This document shows, piece after piece, positions 59,782 through 64,000 of a stretch of DNA of 64,000 bases. Both the position numbers and the translations under genes were made by a program. The notes beneath the pieces are model-generated. The model ran no database searches and was not told where the DNA came from. It saw only the letters and a list, made by a program, of their open reading frames with translations. The DNA lies in assembly GCF_024611995.1 (NCBI RefSeq), contig NZ_CP102509.1, positions 7,688,001 to 7,752,000 of the forward strand, given 5' to 3'. Numbering within the stretch: the first letter of the stretch is position 1; every line of letters starts with the position of its first letter. The DNA is from Streptomyces sp. NBC_00162 (lineage in GTDB: Bacteria > Actinomycetota > Actinomycetes > Streptomycetales > Streptomycetaceae).

Positions 59782-60752
59782 CACTGCTCGCCTACGACGG
59801 TCTCACCGTCACCCTGCCTTCGATGGCCCGCCCGATCCTGGACTGCATCCGCCTGAGCGTCGCCGCCGGGGAGATCGTCGCCCTGGTCGGGGAATCCGGC
59901 TCGGGGAAGTCGGTCACCGCCCGCGCCGCCCTGGGCCTGTTCCCCGCGGGCGCCGAAGTCGGCGGCCGGGTCCGCGTCGACGGCACCGAGCTGGTCGGGG
60001 CCGGCCCCGCGAGCCTGCGCGAGGTGCGGACGAACAAGGCCGCGATGATCTACCAGGACCCCCGGGCGGCCATCAACCCGGTACGCCGCGTAGGGGACTT
60101 CCTCACGGAACCGCTGCGGCTGGTCCACGGCTGGTCCAAGGCACAGGCGAACGCCAGGGCCGTCGAACTGCTCGGCGCGGTCGGCCTGCCCGACCCCGCC
60201 CGGCATCTCAACCAGTACCCGCACGAGCTCTCCGGCGGCATGCTCCAGCGCGTCGTGATCGCCGCCGCCCTCACCGCCGAACCCCGGCTGCTGCTGTGCG
60301 ACGAGCCGACCACCGCCCTCGACGTCAGCACCCAGGCGGAGATCCTGGCCGTCCTGGGACGACTGCAACGCGAACGCGGCCTGGGACTGCTCCTCATCAC
60401 CCACGACATCGAGCTCGCGGCGGCCGTCGGCGACCGGATCTACGTGATGTACGCCGGCCGGATCGTGGAGGCGGCGCCCGTCGCGGAACTCTTCGCCTCC
60501 CCGCGGCACCCCTACACCGCGGGTCTGCTCGGCTCCTCCCCACCCCTCGACGGCCCGGCCGGCCGCCTGACCCCGATCCCCGGCGCCCCGCTGGGGCTGC
60601 TGGAATCCGCTCCGGGCTGTGCCTTCGCACCCCGCTGCCGGTTCGCCGAGCCGGGCCGCTGCGACCAGTCGCCGCCGGAGCTCGAGCGGCACGGACCGGC
60701 CGAGGTCGCCTGCCACCGCGTCGCCGAACTCACCCTCAAGGAGGACAGTTGA
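59778..60752 (+). CDS. ABC transporter ATP-binding protein (DppD/OppD-like)
   Basis: This 324-residue ATPase has Walker A GESGSGKS (near residue 39), Q-loop YQDPRAAINP, signature LSGGM, Walker B LLLCDEP and H-loop ITHD. The C-terminal cysteine cluster (CAFAPRC, GRC, VAC) of oligopeptide-type ATPases is present and may bind an iron-sulfur cluster. Works as heterodimer with the next gene product. Confidence 0.92.
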   Translation: MTLLAYDGLTVTLPSMARPILDCIRLSVAAGEIVALVGESGSGKSVTARAALGLFPAGAEVGGRVRVDGTELVGAGPASLREVRTNKAAMIYQDPRAAINPVRRVGDFLTEPLRLVHGWSKAQANARAVELLGAVGLPDPARHLNQYPHELSGGMLQRVVIAAALTAEPRLLLCDEPTTALDVSTQAEILAVLGRLQRERGLGLLLITHDIELAAAVGDRIYVMYAGRIVEAAPVAELFASPRHPYTAGLLGSSPPLDGPAGRLTPIPGAPLGLLESAPGCAFAPRCRFAEPGRCDQSPPELERHGPAEVACHRVAELTLKEDS

Positions 60753-61618
60753 CCACAGAACCTGCCCCGGAACTGCTCAGGGTGACCGGCCTGCGCAAGA
60801 CCTACCGCACCGGCGGGACGGAGGTCGTCGCGGTCGACGACCTGTCGTTCTGCCTGCCGGCGGGCGGTGCGCTCGGCATCGTCGGCGAGTCCGGTTCCGG
60901 GAAGACCACCACCGCCCGGATGCTGATCGGCCTCGAACGCCCGGACGCCGGCGAGATCCTCGTACAGGGCAGGCCGCCGGCCGCGTCCGTACGGGGCAAG
61001 GCGGCCCGGCTCGCGCGGGCCAAGGCCGTCCAGATCGTCTTCCAGGACCCCTACCTCTCGCTGGACGCCCGGATCCCCATCGGCGCGACCATCGACGGCG
61101 TCCTGCGCCTGCACGGCCTGCGCGACCGCCAGGCCCGCGCCGACCGGGTCAGGGAACTCCTGGCCCAGGTCGGCCTCGGCGACCGGGAGGCGGCCGCCCT
61201 GCCGCGCCGTCTCTCCGGCGGGCAGCGCCAGCGCGCCGCGATCGCCCGGGCCCTGGCCGTCGAACCCGCCGTCCTGGTCCTGGACGAGGCGGTGTCCGCC
61301 CTGGACGTGTCCGTGCAGGCACAGGTGCTCAACCTGCTGGCGGACATCCGGCGCGACACCGGCATCGGGCTGGTCTTCGTCAGCCACGACCTGGCCGTCG
61401 TCCGCTACGTCTGCGACGAGGCGCTCGTCATGTACCGCGGGCGGACCGTGGAACACCGCCCCGTCGCCGACCTGCTCACCAGCCCCCGGCACCCCTACAC
61501 CCGGCTGCTGCTGGCATCCGTACCCCGCCCGGGCTGGGACCCCGACTCGATCAGCCGCCGACGCCGCGACGCCCTCGTCACCGCCGCAGCGACGCCGCCA
61601 CCGGCAGGTGATCGCTAG
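60749..61618 (+). CDS. ABC transporter ATP-binding protein (DppF/OppF-like)
   Basis: This 289-residue ATPase has Walker A GESGSGKTTT, Q-loop FQDPYLSLD, signature LSGGQRQR, Walker B VLVLDEA (the usual DEP is DEA) and H-loop VSHD. The start is the rare codon TTG at 60749, chosen because AAGGAGG is 4 bases upstream and it overlaps the previous stop (TTGA); no ATG or GTG fits. It is shorter than usual at the C-terminus, ending soon after the oligo_HPY helix, and lacks the cysteine cluster. Its last 41 bases overlap the convergent gene. Confidence 0.9.
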   Translation: MTTEPAPELLRVTGLRKTYRTGGTEVVAVDDLSFCLPAGGALGIVGESGSGKTTTARMLIGLERPDAGEILVQGRPPAASVRGKAARLARAKAVQIVFQDPYLSLDARIPIGATIDGVLRLHGLRDRQARADRVRELLAQVGLGDREAAALPRRLSGGQRQRAAIARALAVEPAVLVLDEAVSALDVSVQAQVLNLLADIRRDTGIGLVFVSHDLAVVRYVCDEALVMYRGRTVEHRPVADLLTSPRHPYTRLLLASVPRPGWDPDSISRRRRDALVTAAATPPPAGDR

Positions 61619-62558
61619 CGGTGGCCGGCAGGGTCCAGGCGGAGACCACGGTGAGCTCGCGGACCAGGATCTGGTCGATGCGGGCGACCGGGAACCGCGC
61701 GGGCCAGCTGAAGCCGAAGCCCGCGCCCGCCGCCTCCTGGGCCGAGCGGAAGCGGCCCGTCACGGGCTCCAGCGCCCGGTCGTCGGTGGTGCCGTTGAAG
61801 TCGCCGACCAGGAGCGTGCGCCCGGCCGGGGCGGAGTCCAGCTCCGCGGCCAGCCGGCCGGCGGCCTCGTTGCGGTGGTCGGTGGTGAACCCCGAGCCGA
61901 GGCGGATGCGTACGGAGGGGAGATGGGCGACATACACGGTGAGCGGGCCCTCGGGGGTGTCGGCAGTGGTCCGCAGGGCACTGCGCCACGACACGAGCGG
62001 CACCGCGGCCGTGTCCCGCAGCGGGTAGGTGCTCCACAGGCCGACCGTGCCCGCCACGGCGTGGTACGGGTGACTCCCGGCGAGCGTCTGCTCGTACTCG
62101 CGCAGCGCGGGCTGGGTGAGTTCCTCCAGGGCGATCAGCTGCGCGCCCGAGGCGGCGAGGGCGCGGGCGGTGCCCGCCGGATCGGGATTGACGTCGTCGA
62201 CGTTGTGGGTGACGACGGTGAGGTCCGCCCGGCCTTCGGCGCTCCGGTCGAGGAAGGTGCCGGCGTGGACACCGGCCCAGGTGACCGCGGGCAGCAGGAC
62301 GGCGACCAGCGCCACCCGGGAGCGGCGCAGCAGCGCGGCGGCGAGCAGCGCCACGACCGCCGCGGCGGTCCAGGGCAGGAAGGTCTCGACGAGGCTGCCG
62401 AGGTGGACGCCCCGGTCCGGGACCCAGCCGTGCAGCAGCATCAGCAGCGTCACGAGGACGGCAAGGGCGGCGATCATCCGGCCGCGGCGGACGCGGGGGA
62501 CGCGGGGGATGACCCGGCGGCGGCGCGGGGCCTTCGGCGTGACGACGTGCACGTTCAT
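61578..62558 (-). CDS. membrane-anchored endonuclease/exonuclease/phosphatase-fold protein
   Basis: This 326-residue protein has two or three membrane helices at residues about 27-100 (MIAALAVLVTLLMLLHGW; WTAAAVVALLAAALLRR; VALVAVLLPAVTW). An external EEP domain follows, with VVTHNVDDVN, IALEELTQP, YVAHLPSVR, LVGDFNGTTDD and ATASDHLPVAASLRR. All metal and catalytic positions are kept. Similar to YafD-type proteins of actinobacteria. Its 3' end overlaps the ABC ATPase gene by 41 bases. Third EEP protein in this window. Confidence 0.83.
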   Translation of the reverse strand: MNVHVVTPKAPRRRRVIPRVPRVRRGRMIAALAVLVTLLMLLHGWVPDRGVHLGSLVETFLPWTAAAVVALLAAALLRRSRVALVAVLLPAVTWAGVHAGTFLDRSAEGRADLTVVTHNVDDVNPDPAGTARALAASGAQLIALEELTQPALREYEQTLAGSHPYHAVAGTVGLWSTYPLRDTAAVPLVSWRSALRTTADTPEGPLTVYVAHLPSVRIRLGSGFTTDHRNEAAGRLAAELDSAPAGRTLLVGDFNGTTDDRALEPVTGRFRSAQEAAGAGFGFSWPARFPVARIDQILVRELTVVSAWTLPATASDHLPVAASLRR

Positions 62559-62682
62559 GAACCCGAGGACGCTCGCAAGGGGGTTCGAGGTTCTGCCCGT
62601 GCCGGAGCCGCAGCCGCGGAGGGCGGCGGACCGGCCCCAACCAGGCTTGTGCATAAGCCAGTTGCGCCCCGGTGCGGGAGGG

Positions 62683-62688
62683 TACGAT
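62683..62688 (+). promoter_or_regulatory. -10 box of the lipoprotein gene
   Basis: TACGAT, with TTGCGC 15 bases upstream (62662-62667), resembles a Streptomyces promoter. The expected start, about 62695, coincides with an in-frame GTG at 62696, which would give a leaderless message starting MGGHMKD instead of at the 62708 ATG. Confidence 0.4.
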
Positions 62689-62707
62689 CCCTGCCGTGGG
62701 GGGTCAC

Positions 62708-63574
62708 ATGAAAGACAGACCGGGCTTCGGGCTGCGCGCCCGCGGCTGCGTGGTGGCGGGATTGTTCGTACTCGCCGGTTGCTCGGGCGGGGGCGGGGGC
62801 GGGGGCGCGGATGCGGCGAAGGGCGCCGCGAGCCGCACACCATCCGCCTCACCGGCATCATCCGCCTCGTCCGGTACGGGCAGTACCGGGACGCCCACCG
62901 CACCCGGCGCCTCCGGCGCGCCGCTCGTTCCCGAACTGGACGAGTCCAGGCAGCCGAAGACGGCGGCCGAGGCCCGGGCCCTCCTCGGCCGGATCGTGAT
63001 CGGCCAGGCGGCCTTCGGCCCCGAGGTCGAGCGCGCCACCCCCTTCGAAAGCGATCCCCGCCGCTGGCCCGTCCTCGACCAGGACTGCGTCTGGCAGACG
63101 GAAGGCCTGCCCCCCGACGTCCTGGCCACCAGCACCCGCTACTTCCAGATCCCGGCCAAGGACGGCCACGGCCGCGTCCTGATCAACGCCACGGTCACCG
63201 TGCACCACGACCGCCAGGAGTCCGGCTGGGAGACCGCCCGCGCCATGGAGGAGGTCCTGCGCTGCCCCGACCAGAAACTGCGCGACGGCGAGGACCTCAA
63301 AGGCCTGTGGGGCGGCGCGCTCCACCTGGGCGAGCAGATGAACGGCTGGACGGAGGACGCCTTCACCGAGTCCGGCAAGTACGTCAGCGCCGCGCAGGGC
63401 GGCGGACCCCAGCCCTACATCTGGTCCCAGGGACAGTTCGGGCCCGTCACGCTGGCCGTCGCAGGCAAGGGCGCGGAGGGCTTCGCGGACGCGGCCCTCA
63501 ACGCGCTCGTCGTCCAGGGCACCAGCAGGCTCATGGTGAACACCAAGCAGGAACTCGCAAAGGCGGCGCCCTGA
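62708..63574 (+). CDS. lipoprotein of unknown function linked to a protein kinase gene
   Basis: This 288-residue protein has a basic N-terminus and lipobox VLAGC with Cys25. A run of Gly and a Ser/Thr/Pro-rich spacer (to about residue 75) lead to an external domain of about 210 residues with WQTEGLPPDV, CVW and RCPD (possible disulfide). I do not recognise the domain. Its stop overlaps the kinase start (TGATG). It may be the extracellular partner of that kinase; this is inference from coupling only. Start may instead be GTG at 62696. Confidence 0.75.
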   Translation: MKDRPGFGLRARGCVVAGLFVLAGCSGGGGGGGADAAKGAASRTPSASPASSASSGTGSTGTPTAPGASGAPLVPELDESRQPKTAAEARALLGRIVIGQAAFGPEVERATPFESDPRRWPVLDQDCVWQTEGLPPDVLATSTRYFQIPAKDGHGRVLINATVTVHHDRQESGWETARAMEEVLRCPDQKLRDGEDLKGLWGGALHLGEQMNGWTEDAFTESGKYVSAAQGGGPQPYIWSQGQFGPVTLAVAGKGAEGFADAALNALVVQGTSRLMVNTKQELAKAAP

Positions 63575-64000
63575 TGGAGCGGTTGCACCCCTCGGACCCT
63601 TCCCGGATCGGCGGCCACCGCCTCCTCGGGAGGCTCGGCGCGGGCGGCATGGGCGTGGTCTACCTCGGCCGCACCGACGACGGAGCCCTCGCCGCCGTCA
63701 AGGTGATCCGCGCGGAGTACGCCGACGAGGCCGACTTCCGGGCCCGGTTCCGCCGCGAGGCCGACATCGCCGCGCAGGTGGACAGCCCGTGGGCCGTCCA
63801 GGTCACCGGCGCCGACCCGGACGCCGCCGAACCCTGGCTGGCCACCGCCTTCGTCGCCGGTCCCTCCCTCGCCGAGGCCGTCGCCGCCCACGGGCCGCTC
63901 CCGCTGCGCGCCGTACGCGTCCTGGGCAAGGCCATGGCCAAGGCCCTCGCGGTGATGCACGAGCAGGGACTCGTACACCGCGACGTCAAACCCGGGAACG
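63574..64000 (+). CDS. Ser/Thr protein kinase, truncated by the window end
   Basis: The first 142 residues show a Hanks-type kinase: glycine loop GRLGAGGMGVVYLGR (near residue 19), catalytic lysine AAVKVIRAEY (near 43), Glu of the C-helix in FRREADIAAQ and the catalytic loop VHRDVKPGN at the very edge. Streptomyces kinases of this type usually continue to a membrane helix and an external sensor domain, which is not visible here. Translationally coupled to the lipoprotein gene. Confidence 0.92.
   Translation, partial: MERLHPSDPSRIGGHRLLGRLGAGGMGVVYLGRTDDGALAAVKVIRAEYADEADFRARFRREADIAAQVDSPWAVQVTGADPDAAEPWLATAFVAGPSLAEAVAAHGPLPLRAVRVLGKAMAKALAVMHEQGLVHRDVKPGN

Overview
The window is a 64 kb stretch of chromosome from a high-GC actinomycete, almost certainly a Streptomyces. 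The genes have G/C-biased third codon positions, GTG starts and ATGA/GTGA stop-start overlaps are frequent, and there is a complete grey spore-pigment (whiE-type) polyketide cluster. The other content also fits: adrenodoxin-type ferredoxin reductase, NarL-type two-component pairs, secreted glucanases, an acyl-CoA carboxylase epsilon subunit and many secreted proteins. I see no tRNA, rRNA, CRISPR array or insertion sequence.

Layout. 1-6.7 kb: ferredoxin reductase fprA behind an iron-box-like palindrome, an NADP-dependent reductase, a DinB-like protein, a divergent MarR regulator/MFS exporter pair with matched operators, and DUF4180 and HutD-like genes. 6.7-13.8 kb: secreted polysaccharide and oxidative enzymes (kelch radical-copper-oxidase homologue, DUF4360 protein, LacI regulator, GH64 and GH16 beta-1,3-glucanases). 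A perfect LacI-type palindrome in front of the GH16-GH64 operon ties these into a beta-glucan regulon. 13.9-21.9 kb: a lone accE, then the whiE-like cluster, with the hydroxylase divergent from the SchA/CurD-ABM, cupin, KS-alpha, CLF, ACP, aromatase/cyclase and cyclase operon; the operon ends in a 14-bp perfect hairpin. 22-31.2 kb: RpiR regulator, Fic-like protein, secreted S1 protease, small hypotheticals, a CPBP protease-kinase-regulator operon and a second NarL-type kinase/regulator pair.

31.4-39.7 kb is the least conventional part: a propeller-like protein, a 1248-residue fusion of a GT2 glycosyltransferase with a TagF-like polymerase, and two tandem, recently homogenised serine-hydrolase proteins with C-terminal Ig-like modules. 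It looks like a locus for making and modifying a cell-wall glycopolymer. 39.7-53.6 kb holds metabolic and transport genes (nuclease/phosphatase-fold proteins, methyltransferase, aldo/keto reductase, secreted peptidase, MBL hydrolase, nucleobase permease, AI-2E and MFS transporters, prolyl-oligopeptidase-like peptidase) and a deletion-scarred GH3 pseudogene. 53.6-61.6 kb is a TetR-controlled operon of an amidohydrolase and a five-gene oligopeptide-type ABC importer, with a long inverted-repeat operator between regulator and operon. The window ends with a third nuclease/phosphatase-fold protein, a lipoprotein and the truncated start of a Ser/Thr protein kinase.
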